This document shows, one piece after another, positions 51,001 through 58,908 of a stretch of DNA of 64,000 nt (position 1 is the stretch's first letter; the number at the start of each line of letters is the position of its first letter). Source of the DNA: an uncultured Ignavibacteriales bacterium. GTDB taxonomy: Bacteria; Bacteroidota; Ignavibacteria; Ignavibacteriales; Ignavibacteriaceae. The position numbers and the translations under genes were made by a program. The notes below the pieces were generated by a model. It saw nothing but the letters and a program-made list of their open reading frames with translations. It had not been told where the DNA came from and searched no databases. Location of the stretch: assembly GCA_903929035.1 (NCBI GenBank), contig CAIYTF010000127.1:1-64000 (forward strand), written 5' to 3'.

Positions 51001-52260
51001 TTTAATACCAAACAAAGCTTCGCTGCCTCCAACTAAACCGGATGTTGATAAGGAAACATTACCTGCTTCCACGCTTTGAACAATCTCATCTTCAAATCCG
51101 GTATATTTTATTTTTAACTGGTTTTCGTATTCAAAAGTTCGTTCAGTGTTCCAGTCGGCACTAATTTGCAGCTTGTCGCCAATAGTTCCGTTAACATTTA
51201 CCTGTACTTGTTGGCGGAAATCAGGCTCATTGCGGGTATTTCCCAAACTTGAAGCAGTAATTCCTTCAGTGGTTTCGTTTCGCCACGCTCCGTGGATATC
51301 AACTGAACCTCCAATACGCAAACTAATCTTCGGTGCGCCAAAAATGCTTAATACTCCAACGCTTGGCAGAGGAATTTCGAAATCGGTTATATCCTTAATA
51401 ATGTTAGATAAATCTTTTTTACCCGCTTTTGCTTCATATTTCAACGCGAGAGCATCCCACATTTCGTTTTCTCTTGACTTCATCTTCATAGCAATGTAGT
51501 CGTTAATTGGAATTTTTAGCTCAGGCTTAATCAATTGCTCCCCGATTTTCTCGCGGAGTATCATATACTTTCCTGTCGAATCAATTGTTAAAGTCTTTGT
51601 TCTTCGCGTAGAATTTGCAAAAAACTTTGAAGGACGCTTGGTAAAAACCGAAGAGGTTGGAAAATCTTTATGTATATATTTGAAAAATTGTTTACGCGCG
51701 GTTGAATCAATTTTTAGAGAGTCAATTTTAACCGTATCCCTCTTGGCTGTCAATGAATCGATTTTATAATGGGAAGTATCTTTTTTTGCAGTCAATGAAT
51801 CTATCTTTAAATGAGAAGTATCCTTATTGAAAGAAACAGGTTTCAACGAATCCGTTTTTTTTGCAGATGTGTCACCAAATGACAAGAGGCTGTCAACAGG
51901 AACTTGAAATAACTTTAGGCTGTCATTTTTATTGTTGGCAAGTGAGTCCTTAGACATAATGACATTAGAAGTATGAAGTGTATCGCCGTTGAGTTTCGCG
52001 GTTGTATCCAACGAATGTTTCCCATTGGCAACATTCCTAACAGAATCTATTGTAAAGAAATTATAACGCGGATTCCATTTTAAATCAGAAGATTCAAAAC
52101 TCTCGTTCGATAGAACAAAACCAATGCTGAATAGGCACAGCAATACAGCACCGGGTAATAAACCTAACGAGGTTAGAAATCGGATTTGAGAATTTATTTT
52201 AAAAATAATCGGACCTATTTTTCTATGACTACAACTGACTAAAGAAACTCGCGGGAACAC
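45013..52260 (-). CDS. sprA: SprA family T9SS outer-membrane translocon protein
   Basis: 2415 aa; GSVDIHGAWRNETTEG..., IYGLDFTTSRDLPFLTNAIDK, AYIDDFEGAKRIIPIGI. Confidence 0.93.
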   Translation of the reverse strand: MFPRVSLVSCSHRKIGPIIFKINSQIRFLTSLGLLPGAVLLCLFSIGFVLSNESFESSDLKWNPRYNFFTIDSVRNVANGKHSLDTTAKLNGDTLHTSNVIMSKDSLANNKNDSLKLFQVPVDSLLSFGDTSAKKTDSLKPVSFNKDTSHLKIDSLTAKKDTSHYKIDSLTAKRDTVKIDSLKIDSTARKQFFKYIHKDFPTSSVFTKRPSKFFANSTRRTKTLTIDSTGKYMILREKIGEQLIKPELKIPINDYIAMKMKSRENEMWDALALKYEAKAGKKDLSNIIKDITDFEIPLPSVGVLSIFGAPKISLRIGGSVDIHGAWRNETTEGITASSLGNTRNEPDFRQQVQVNVNGTIGDKLQISADWNTERTFEYENQLKIKYTGFEDEIVQSVEAGNVSLSTSGLVGGSEALFGIKANFKMGPLTLTAIASQKKGEVKEKSVSGGSQATESTIHAYDYSKNHFFLDKVYADTTEIAGSELNLFYKYFGNPTPVITMQYRVKDIEVWKTVYQTVSDKSLERNGIAYINLPERTEAGKYPESLRDSSGRPGAVVKGRFVRLMQGQDYILHPETGFITFKTNLQDQDAIAVSYRRENLMVGAEDDLFYGEFLSSTQADTAKRIILKLVKPPNLQPENTEAWNLMLKNIYPLGPRDIKKEGFQLDIKYAVQGSDPQSILNNVKLLSAFGFDLVDVSGNAQPDGIFDFKPGVTILPETGEIIFPRLQPFGRNLPLADTSLCYNDVYDLSTTFAKQNTMKDKFLIVSKSTGSSQSTYQLGFNIVENSVKVSLNGRDLTNGVDYTVDYNIGTVTIRNESALAPGANLKISYEENDLFQIASKTLFGLRGMIDISQNTKLGFSMLTLSQQTLSDKVRIGEEPLSNSIYGLDFTTSRDLPFLTNAIDKVISTKEMSNFKLTGEVAMMSPNPNTKTSTITSDNGNNVAYIDDFEGAKRIIPIGISYTSWKDISIPDLLDPLIESLPGLSKMDYKGKSWWFNVLPSNVNYKSIWPLKKVATGDEAVTVLDFVFQPDAAGAYNYGVDGVNHPITEPEKSWGGMMKMLSSTANNLDEENIEFIEFWMQLQDVVPKGAKVNIDLGRISEDVIPNGRLDTEDKNLNELIDQGEDIGLDGLNDGQERDQYGSANSDPSNDNFSFSRTGTYVADDYMHINGTEGNAALTDVGRFPDTEDLNHNGTLDDANSYYRYEIPLDTAVSVNPFIAGGGGSADKWYLVRVPLKSFKTKVGDPSFTVVDMVRVFVTGVSSRTHFRMAEFNLVGNQWQKNDTTKSIMSISVVSVEDNPEYFSPGGVQREKDNTRPDQNILKNEQSLNLRFNKLAVNDSRQAIKYLYQPLYLFNYSEMKLYIHTPESYETSSIAYFKDTSEYNSDVSFRFGTDTLNYYEYRQPLQPDPSQRNWSEIDIKFSELTALKQIRDSVNMDYKVSVPGKPGHYYVVRGNPTLTAIKFLSFGIKHRQNSNLALNEPVSGDIWVDELRVIGADNTKGIAYTASASLKLADVISLNVNVSHTDPYFHRLSDRFGSKMDQMAWGFSADVDVLKIIPLGGQDNNLKVNYSRSESIGKPLYLAGTDIKVSEAKKLAMDKLLKDTNLTRQEAVNLANHIETDAQNLNVSETWTVANIKLKLPSNYWLIRDTWNSLSFGFNYNKTFSRNATVLDSRSWLWNANMNYTLNISPDYSFYPAGLPYIGGLFGYFNDYRTARVYYLPQSISYNITAKRSRSFNTNRTIGTSIANEIIARDFATTRGLSSNWKMTENGFFNVSTTYSFDAASSLSYLETDAFSQQRPESRIWRDIFTSAFFGKDFQYSQSIDIKTSPRLPNIWDLGKYLTLTAGYNVRYQWSNDVRQEELGRSVGYNNRTSLGLTLRWKSLLDPLFQDDPNAAQQPNTPQQQVPERGRDFGEVKGRQNGLPRPGEWQNPLTEQSQTPAAGQVQGMQNPSATVGTQPVRPVIDSNFVKKDSVSYKSDSLVLKKDSLAAKKDSIQVKPKSPIYKQGLLALKILGRILIADYESIAINFSNDNTLGSSGIRGTGNGLKNFWGIKYNSEEGPSRLYMIGLSSDVGLRAKKANLTDNFSQRNSIDLRTSKPLWEGAKIDFTWKLGWSVSKSTSLLSDSLGHVTVTNVTSTGSINRSFLTLPPVFFLSFLKSGVKRVHEIYAQGTQDQAALSNAFLQGFETLPLLGKIGFMKNFTNFIPRPNWRITWDGLEKLILFRSFTKRVSIDHSYTSEYTEGWKIDQTGNQVVQSQKITMGFQPLVGLNMTFNDLWSGNMTGNIKYSTRSGYDLGATTKNITEDFSKEIGISFNYSKSGFEIPLFGISLKNDIEFSFSYSTAKSSNILYDLAQFNENGTPQNGTTRISLEPRIKYVISSRVTLSVFYKRSKTTPEGAARVPPTTTNEAGLDVRISIQ

Positions 52261-52444
52261 CCTGAAATTTCAGTTAATTAATAGTATCAAGCCTCTATAT
52301 AGTTCTCCGACTTCTCAATTTATTATTCTTAAAGATTAAAACATAAATTTATGAAAATATGACTAAATCTGAAAATATTATTTTTTTTGAAATTTGCTAA
52401 AAAATATGGAAATAATTTCAGAAAGCACAATATCGCTATTATAT

Positions 52445-53140
52445 TCAAAATTCTACCTGACAAAGATCAAGAATGTTCGTTTTTGATGAAAGAGTATCAA
52501 TCCATTTCCCTTTTTCAATGATTACGCACGACAATTTATTAGAGCCGCACGCGCCTGTATCTATATACAATCCGTTGGATTTCTTGTCAAAAGTTACCTC
52601 TTCATATTTTGTATGCCCCACAACTTGGAGCTTACCAATATTAAATAATTTTGATCGGTTCCAGAAAATGTCATCATTAATATCGTTCGCGAAAAAACGT
52701 GTCCATTTGTCATTATCCCAATTTACGCAGTCTTTTAACACATTACCATAATTGATCGAGACTCCGGCGTGTGAAATAAAACAATCTTCAAGGTTATAAA
52801 AAAGTGGAAATGAGTCAATAAAATTGAGATGCTCCCGCAATTTTTCTTGTTCCCACGAATATGAATTAATTGTCTCATAATTACCATTCAATATCCAACT
52901 TCCAAAGTAAGGATGTTTAGGATATTTAAAAGCATACAAGAACATACAATCGTGGTTGCCAAGTGTAACCTTTATATTGTTTGTTATACAATAACTCACC
53001 ACCGGAAGAGAATGTAAACCGCGGTCAACTATGTCGCCAACGCAATAAATATCAATATTTTCATACTTATCACGGACAGCTGCTGCTAAATCACGCAGCG
53101 TATAGTAGCAGCCGTGAATATCACCAATTACGCCTACCAA
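52445..53140 (-). CDS. Metallophosphoesterase (serine/threonine phosphatase-like)
   Basis: GVIGDIHGCYYTLRDL, YCVGDIVDRGLHSLPVV, TLGNHDCMF, VVGHTKYE. Confidence 0.92.
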   Translation of the reverse strand: MVGVIGDIHGCYYTLRDLAAAVRDKYENIDIYCVGDIVDRGLHSLPVVSYCITNNIKVTLGNHDCMFLYAFKYPKHPYFGSWILNGNYETINSYSWEQEKLREHLNFIDSFPLFYNLEDCFISHAGVSINYGNVLKDCVNWDNDKWTRFFANDINDDIFWNRSKLFNIGKLQVVGHTKYEEVTFDKKSNGLYIDTGACGSNKLSCVIIEKGKWIDTLSSKTNILDLCQVEF

Positions 53141-53163
53141 AATATTATCAGATATAATATAGT

Positions 53164-54492
53164 TTAAAGGTTAGCCAGACAGGTTTCCAAATCCATAATC
53201 AAGTCTTCGCTGTTTTCCAGCCCGATCGCGAGGCGAATACCTCCGGGATGTATTCCTGCTGCAAGCAATTCATCAGGGGGGATCATAGAATGAGTCATTG
53301 ATGCAGGATGTTCCATAAGGGTTCTTGTATGCCCTAAACTCACGGCGAGAGTTAGAGTGTAAGCATTTTTTGCAGCATAATTCATAAGCCGCTTGCCGTT
53401 CTCTTTCATCTCCGCGGAATCTTTCCCTTTTACAGTAAAATAAATCAGACTGCCCGGCGAAAAATCACCATCAAAATCGAGCATCTGTTTCATTGCAATA
53501 TTAAAGTATTCAAAAGACGGAAGACCCGGATAGTTCACATATTCAATCAATGGATGCTCTGCAAGATATTCAGCTACCTGCATTGCATTTTGAATTTGTC
53601 TTTGCATACGCAGATGAAGAGTAGGAAGTCCATACGTGAGGATAGACCAAGCAGCTTTTGTCCCAAGTACGGCACCAAAATCTTTTCGGATTAGCAGCAG
53701 CATATCTCTAAAATGTGCCGGACCAATAACCGCGCCACCCATATCAGTTCCAAAACCGCCAATTCCCTTTGTTAGTGAATGAACTACAAAATCGGCTCCG
53801 AACTCAATCGGGCGTTGGCAATATGGTGTTGCAAAAGTGTTATCAACAACAATATATATTTTTTCTTTCTCTTTCCTGTCTTTGTTATATTCATCAACTA
53901 CATCGCGTATAGCTTTAATGTCAATTATATCTAAGGTCGGATTAGAAGGTGATTCAAAATATACTACTCTTGTATTGGAGGATATGACAGTATGTAAATT
54001 TCCGGGGTTCGTTAGATCGATTTGTTTCGAGGAGATATTATAGCGGGGATACCAGTTAACCAATAATGAGTATGTACATCCGTAAAGAGCTTTGTGCGCG
54101 ATAATTTCATTTCCTGATTTACAAAGAACACCCAAGATACCGGAGATTGCTCCCATACCAGATGCAAAAGTAACTGCAGTTCCACCCTTTTCAATATAAG
54201 CAAGATTCTCTTCTAACAAGTCTTTATTAGGCTCGCCTAATCTGTCATATATATATATTGGGAGCTGCCCTTTAACTTCTGAATCCGTGTTAGCAAATTC
54301 GCTAAAGCCTTCAGCACCGCGTTCAACGGAGTCTAAACGAAATATTACTGATGAAGTCATAGGAGTGACAACGTGGTGAGAATAGTCCCACTTGACACTT
54401 TCATTCTTTCCATAAATAAGGTGTGTCTCCATTGAATACTTGGAGTCATCGATATGCTTTTTTGTCTCAGGGGATTCAATTTTTTTTCCCAT
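53164..54492 (-). CDS. PLP-dependent trans-sulfuration family enzyme (Cys/Met metabolism)
   Basis: FASGMGAISGIL, VVDNTFATPYCQRPIEFGADFVVHSLTKGIGGFG. Confidence 0.92.
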   Translation of the reverse strand: MGKKIESPETKKHIDDSKYSMETHLIYGKNESVKWDYSHHVVTPMTSSVIFRLDSVERGAEGFSEFANTDSEVKGQLPIYIYDRLGEPNKDLLEENLAYIEKGGTAVTFASGMGAISGILGVLCKSGNEIIAHKALYGCTYSLLVNWYPRYNISSKQIDLTNPGNLHTVISSNTRVVYFESPSNPTLDIIDIKAIRDVVDEYNKDRKEKEKIYIVVDNTFATPYCQRPIEFGADFVVHSLTKGIGGFGTDMGGAVIGPAHFRDMLLLIRKDFGAVLGTKAAWSILTYGLPTLHLRMQRQIQNAMQVAEYLAEHPLIEYVNYPGLPSFEYFNIAMKQMLDFDGDFSPGSLIYFTVKGKDSAEMKENGKRLMNYAAKNAYTLTLAVSLGHTRTLMEHPASMTHSMIPPDELLAAGIHPGGIRLAIGLENSEDLIMDLETCLANL

Positions 54493-54627
54493 TCGCGCGA
54501 CCTTTCAATTTTCTTAACCGTGAAGTTACGAAAAATGATTGATACCTAAAAATCTAAAAAGGCATATTACACGTTAGGAACAACAAATAAACCTTTTGAC
54601 TTTTTCAGGACACGCTGCCTATTAAAT

Positions 54628-56016
54628 TTACATTCCCTGATTCTTTGATCCGATAATCTGCCAAAACGTGATGAAAATAATCTTAATGTCTAATGATAAA
54701 GACCAGTTTTCTACATACCATATATCGTGCAGGATACGCTTTTCTATATGCAGTTTGTTTAGTTCCGGATCGGCAACATCGCCGCGCAGCCCGTGAATTT
54801 GCGCCCAGCCTGTTATTCCCGGCTTTACCAAGCTCCTAAGCCTGATTTCATCCACATACTCTTTATATCGTTCTTCAAATAACACAGCGTGCGGGCGAGG
54901 ACCTACAAGCGACATATCACCCTTTAGCACGTTAAAAAACTGCGGTAATTCATCCAAATTATATTTGCGTAAAACATTGCCGAATCGGGTTACGCGGTTG
55001 TCATCCCCTATTGAAGCAGCTTTCCCCCCGCGATCATATATCATTGACCGGAGTTTATAGCATAAGAATGTTTTATTGTTTTTCCCCACCCGATCCTGAA
55101 CGTAAAAAACGGGTCCCGAGTTAAATATTTTTTGTAATATAACGAGAATAGATAATAACCACCACCCTGCTAAACCAAAAAAAATTAACGCGAATAAAAT
55201 ATCAACAATTCGTTTTAATACCTGCATTTGGAACTCTTCTAACGGCTCGGAACGGATTGAAAACAATGGATAGCTGCCTATCGTGGATAGCGATACTGTC
55301 TTGGGAAGTAATGAAAGAAAGTCAGGGAGCAAAAAAGTATGCAGCGCGAAAACGTTACAGAGTTTGATAACGCGAAGAATATTTTCTTCACTTACCCGCG
55401 AAGGAGCAATTACTGCCTCGCTTATGTTATTGTTCTCGATAACCGCGCTTAACCGCGTTATTGTTGCATCCATATTATCTTCATCCAAAGCGGCAAGCGG
55501 GAATGTTTCTATTTGTTCATAGCCAAGCGAAGGAATGTTTATTATATCGGATACAAAATTTTCAACTGCCTTTATGTTCCCGATAACTAACAACTTTCTC
55601 TCGAACTTCCCTGTTCGGCGTAAATGCTTCACCGTCTTTCGATAAATAACAAGACGAAGAAATACAAAAAAGAGAAGCAGGAAGGAATAGATGAACAAAA
55701 AGTTTCGAGTAAACAATAATTCTTTCACGATAAATATGAAAAAAACTATTGTCGCGGAATGAATAATCACGAACTTGAAAGTTTGCATTACCTGCTCAAA
55801 ATAAACACGTGCCCCAATATCTTTATAAAACCCTGCCGATGATGTTGAAAAATACCAGATAAATATCAGTATAGGCAATAACGCGAACATATACGAGTGA
55901 AGCATCAGCGTTGCAAACGACTGTGAAACGACCGCCGCGACAAAAAATGATATAATAATGGCGGCTGCATCAGCAGCTAACGCGGAGTTTGATAGTGAAC
56001 GTTGTTTTGTAATCAT
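54628..56016 (-). CDS. Exopolysaccharide polyprenyl glycosylphosphotransferase (WbaP/WcaJ type)
   Basis: N-terminal TM segments; VQDRVGKNNKTFLCYKLRSM, RKYNLDELPQFFNVLKGDMSLVGPRP, KPGITGWAQI. Confidence 0.95.
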   Translation of the reverse strand: MITKQRSLSNSALAADAAAIIISFFVAAVVSQSFATLMLHSYMFALLPILIFIWYFSTSSAGFYKDIGARVYFEQVMQTFKFVIIHSATIVFFIFIVKELLFTRNFLFIYSFLLLFFVFLRLVIYRKTVKHLRRTGKFERKLLVIGNIKAVENFVSDIINIPSLGYEQIETFPLAALDEDNMDATITRLSAVIENNNISEAVIAPSRVSEENILRVIKLCNVFALHTFLLPDFLSLLPKTVSLSTIGSYPLFSIRSEPLEEFQMQVLKRIVDILFALIFFGLAGWWLLSILVILQKIFNSGPVFYVQDRVGKNNKTFLCYKLRSMIYDRGGKAASIGDDNRVTRFGNVLRKYNLDELPQFFNVLKGDMSLVGPRPHAVLFEERYKEYVDEIRLRSLVKPGITGWAQIHGLRGDVADPELNKLHIEKRILHDIWYVENWSLSLDIKIIFITFWQIIGSKNQGM

Positions 56017-56055
56017 AAGTAAAATCCGCCTATTGACTGCAAAATTTTCACTCTG

Positions 56056-57171
56056 CTAATCAAAAAATATCTCAATTTTACTATCTGCAAATAACCTTAT
56101 TTCCTCCTCAAATCGTTTCCGGCTAAACCGCTGTGCATCTTGTGAAATAGCGGCAGATGAAAATGTGTCGATTGTTTTTTCAAAACGTTCAACACCCGCG
56201 CGCAATGAATCCGCTGTTTGTTCATTGAAGTGGATACCGGTTATGCCATCGGTAACCGTTTCTTTCGCTCCGCCTTTTCGCAAAGCAATCACGGGAGTGC
56301 CGCACGAAAGTGCCTCGGGAATAACAATACCGAAATCTTCTTCTGCCGCGAATACGAATGCTTTTGCTTTCTGCAATAAAACTTTTAATTCTGAACGCGG
56401 GCGATACCCCAACAGTTCTATGTTCTTGGCTGAAAGTGATTTTATCTTTGCTAATTCAGGTCCTTCGCCGACTACAAGAAGTTTTTTATCGGGCATTCGC
56501 GCGAATGCCTCGACAATCAAATCTATTTTTTTATAATAGACTAACCGCGAAACAGTAATATAATAGTCGTCCTTATTACTTTCACACGGGAAATTGTCAA
56601 CATCAACGGGTGGATAAATTACCGTTGCAGGTTTGTTATAAATCTTTTGAATCCGCGCCGCGGTATAGCGCGAGTTAGCGATAAAATAATCCACACGGTT
56701 GGCTGTGGTAAAATCCCAGATACGAATTTTGTGAAGAAAATAGCGTGTCAACACGCTTAGCAGTCCCTTGTCAAGTCCTGCAGTACGTAAATACTGATGA
56801 TATAAATCCCACGCGTAGCGCATCGGGCTGTGGCAATAACATATATGAAGTTGATTACTTTTTGTTAAGACCCCTTTAGCAACTGAATGTGAATTACTGA
56901 ACACGACATCGTAGTCTGTCACATCAATCTGTTCGATGGCAATAGGAAATAACGGTAGATATTTTCTGAAATGCTTTTCTGCACCGGGCAATTGCTGAAT
57001 GAAAGATGTTCGTGTTGTTTTACCTTTCAAATATTTAGCACGCGCCTCGTTGGAAAAAAAATCGACAAGCGCGTATACATCAAAATCAGGATAGATGTTC
57101 ATAAACGATTCAACACACTGTTCTGAGCCGGCAGGATACTCGAACCATTCGTGGACAAAAGCTTTTTTCAT
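56056..57171 (-). CDS. Glycosyltransferase family 4 protein
   Basis: VSRLVYYKKIDLIVEAFARMPDKKLLVVGEGPE, FAAEEDFGIVIPEALSCGTPVIALRKGGAKETV. Confidence 0.92.
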   Translation of the reverse strand: MKKAFVHEWFEYPAGSEQCVESFMNIYPDFDVYALVDFFSNEARAKYLKGKTTRTSFIQQLPGAEKHFRKYLPLFPIAIEQIDVTDYDVVFSNSHSVAKGVLTKSNQLHICYCHSPMRYAWDLYHQYLRTAGLDKGLLSVLTRYFLHKIRIWDFTTANRVDYFIANSRYTAARIQKIYNKPATVIYPPVDVDNFPCESNKDDYYITVSRLVYYKKIDLIVEAFARMPDKKLLVVGEGPELAKIKSLSAKNIELLGYRPRSELKVLLQKAKAFVFAAEEDFGIVIPEALSCGTPVIALRKGGAKETVTDGITGIHFNEQTADSLRAGVERFEKTIDTFSSAAISQDAQRFSRKRFEEEIRLFADSKIEIFFD

Positions 57172-57386
57172 TAGCGGATTTATTTTATTGTTAGCACATT
57201 ATAATATTTTTACAAGGCTAAAGATATGAAATTTGAGTGGACTTTTTGTACTGTCATACAACTACTCCAATATTGACAGCCCCTTTATTTCAAGATATTG
57301 GAAGCTCCTTGAGGCGGATTCCAGACCCGACTTAAATTTTACTATTTTTTTCCCACGCGAAATGTTATAGAGCCGGGAAAAGGCTG

Positions 57387-57767
57387 CTATTCAACATAAA
57401 GTTTACTATTCACTATCCTTAAAACAGCTTCGCTGTCAAATGGCTTAAAAATATATTCTTCTGCTCCAAGATCAAACCCGCGAATGAAACTTTGAACATC
57501 TGTTTTACCGGTTACAAATATTATCGGGATAGAAGCAGATCGCGGGTTTGATTTTACCCGCTGAGCAACTTCAAACCCATCAATTTCAGGCATCATTACA
57601 TCAAGGAGTATAAGGTCAAGAGATGCTCCGGAATTGATTATTTCGAGAGCTCGTTTACCGTTTGTTGCAACTTTGATATTATGTTCACTTAGTAGTTCAG
57701 CTAATATTGCAATATTCTCCGATGCATCATCTACTATCAGTATGGTTTTTTCTTTTATTTCACTCAT
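57387..57767 (-). CDS. Single-domain response regulator
   Basis: ILIVDDASENIAILAELL, DLILLDVMMPEIDGFEVAQR. Confidence 0.95.
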   Translation of the reverse strand: MSEIKEKTILIVDDASENIAILAELLSEHNIKVATNGKRALEIINSGASLDLILLDVMMPEIDGFEVAQRVKSNPRSASIPIIFVTGKTDVQSFIRGFDLGAEEYIFKPFDSEAVLRIVNSKLYVE

Positions 57768-57789
57768 TTGTAAATCATTTCAAATCTTA

Positions 57790-58881
57790 TTACAAAATAT
57801 ACTTATTTCTTAAAAAATATGTTCTCATATCACCAATATTTTTTACTTGAACTATGCCCCGTTCTTCAAAAGAATAGGTTTGCCCGATCAGATTATAAGT
57901 GTTTTCAGATACCATTATCCTCATCGGCTCACCGTGACTTTCCATTCTCGATGCGATATTTACCGTGTCGCCGAAAACATCATAGATGAACTTTTTTGTA
58001 CCAACTATACCTCCTACCAATGGACCAGAATTCATTCCGATTCTTATTTCAAACTTATGCTGTCCTTCACTTAATTCTGAATTTCGATCTTTAATATAGC
58101 TTAAAAAATCAATCGCGGCACCCATCAAAAGCTGAGCGTGTTTTTCGTTTTGTTCCGGAACGCCGCAAACAGCCATATATGAATCACCAATTGTTTTTAT
58201 TCTTTCACAATTATAAATATCTGTAATGCTGTCAAACTTCGAGAAAATCTCATTTAATTCATCAATTAGTTTTCTTGGCTGAATTTTTGATGCTAATTTC
58301 GAGAATCCAACGATATCAAGAAACAATACCGAAGCATTTTGATAAAGCATCGGTTCAGTTGATCCTTTTTCCTTTAAATCTTTTATCACCTGTTCGGGAA
58401 GGATGTTGTTTAATAGTTCATCCGCCCGCTTCCTTTCAGCTTCAATAATTTTGTTATTTTCTATCAATTTAGCATTCAGCCGCATAAGTTCTGATTTATT
58501 CGCCTGTAATACCAATTGCGTTAATACTCTGGCTCGCACCACATCCGGCTGAAAGGGTTTAGAGATATAATCCGCGGCACCCAGGGCGAATCCTTTTGTT
58601 TCATCTGTTGCTTCTGAAAGTGCCGTGATAAAAATAACAGGGATTCCCTTCGTAATTTCATCGGATTTCAATCTGCGTATAACTTCATACCCGTCAATAC
58701 CCGGCATCATAATATCAAGTAAAATTAAATCAGGTTTATTATTACCAAAAGCAAGTTTTAAGGCTTTCTCTCCATTAAGAGCAACGCTCAGTTTAAATCC
58801 TTGCAAAAGATTCTGAAGTATATCAATGTTCTCAGGAGCATCATCGACAATTAGTATTTTAGCCTGAGGATTAACGTCCAT
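57790..58881 (-). CDS. Receiver-domain class III adenylate/guanylate cyclase
   Basis: REC domain (DLILLDIMMPGIDGYEV) then LFLDIVGFSKLAS...RIGMNSGPLVGGIVG cyclase. Confidence 0.93.
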   Translation of the reverse strand: MDVNPQAKILIVDDAPENIDILQNLLQGFKLSVALNGEKALKLAFGNNKPDLILLDIMMPGIDGYEVIRRLKSDEITKGIPVIFITALSEATDETKGFALGAADYISKPFQPDVVRARVLTQLVLQANKSELMRLNAKLIENNKIIEAERKRADELLNNILPEQVIKDLKEKGSTEPMLYQNASVLFLDIVGFSKLASKIQPRKLIDELNEIFSKFDSITDIYNCERIKTIGDSYMAVCGVPEQNEKHAQLLMGAAIDFLSYIKDRNSELSEGQHKFEIRIGMNSGPLVGGIVGTKKFIYDVFGDTVNIASRMESHGEPMRIMVSENTYNLIGQTYSFEERGIVQVKNIGDMRTYFLRNKYIL

Positions 58882-58908
58882 ATCTATTCCTTACTGCACA
58901 ATTTCTTA

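Noticed and set aside
57172-57386. Possible small RNA between glycosyltransferase and response regulator
   Set aside because: No recognisable fold, promoter or known RNA motif seen.
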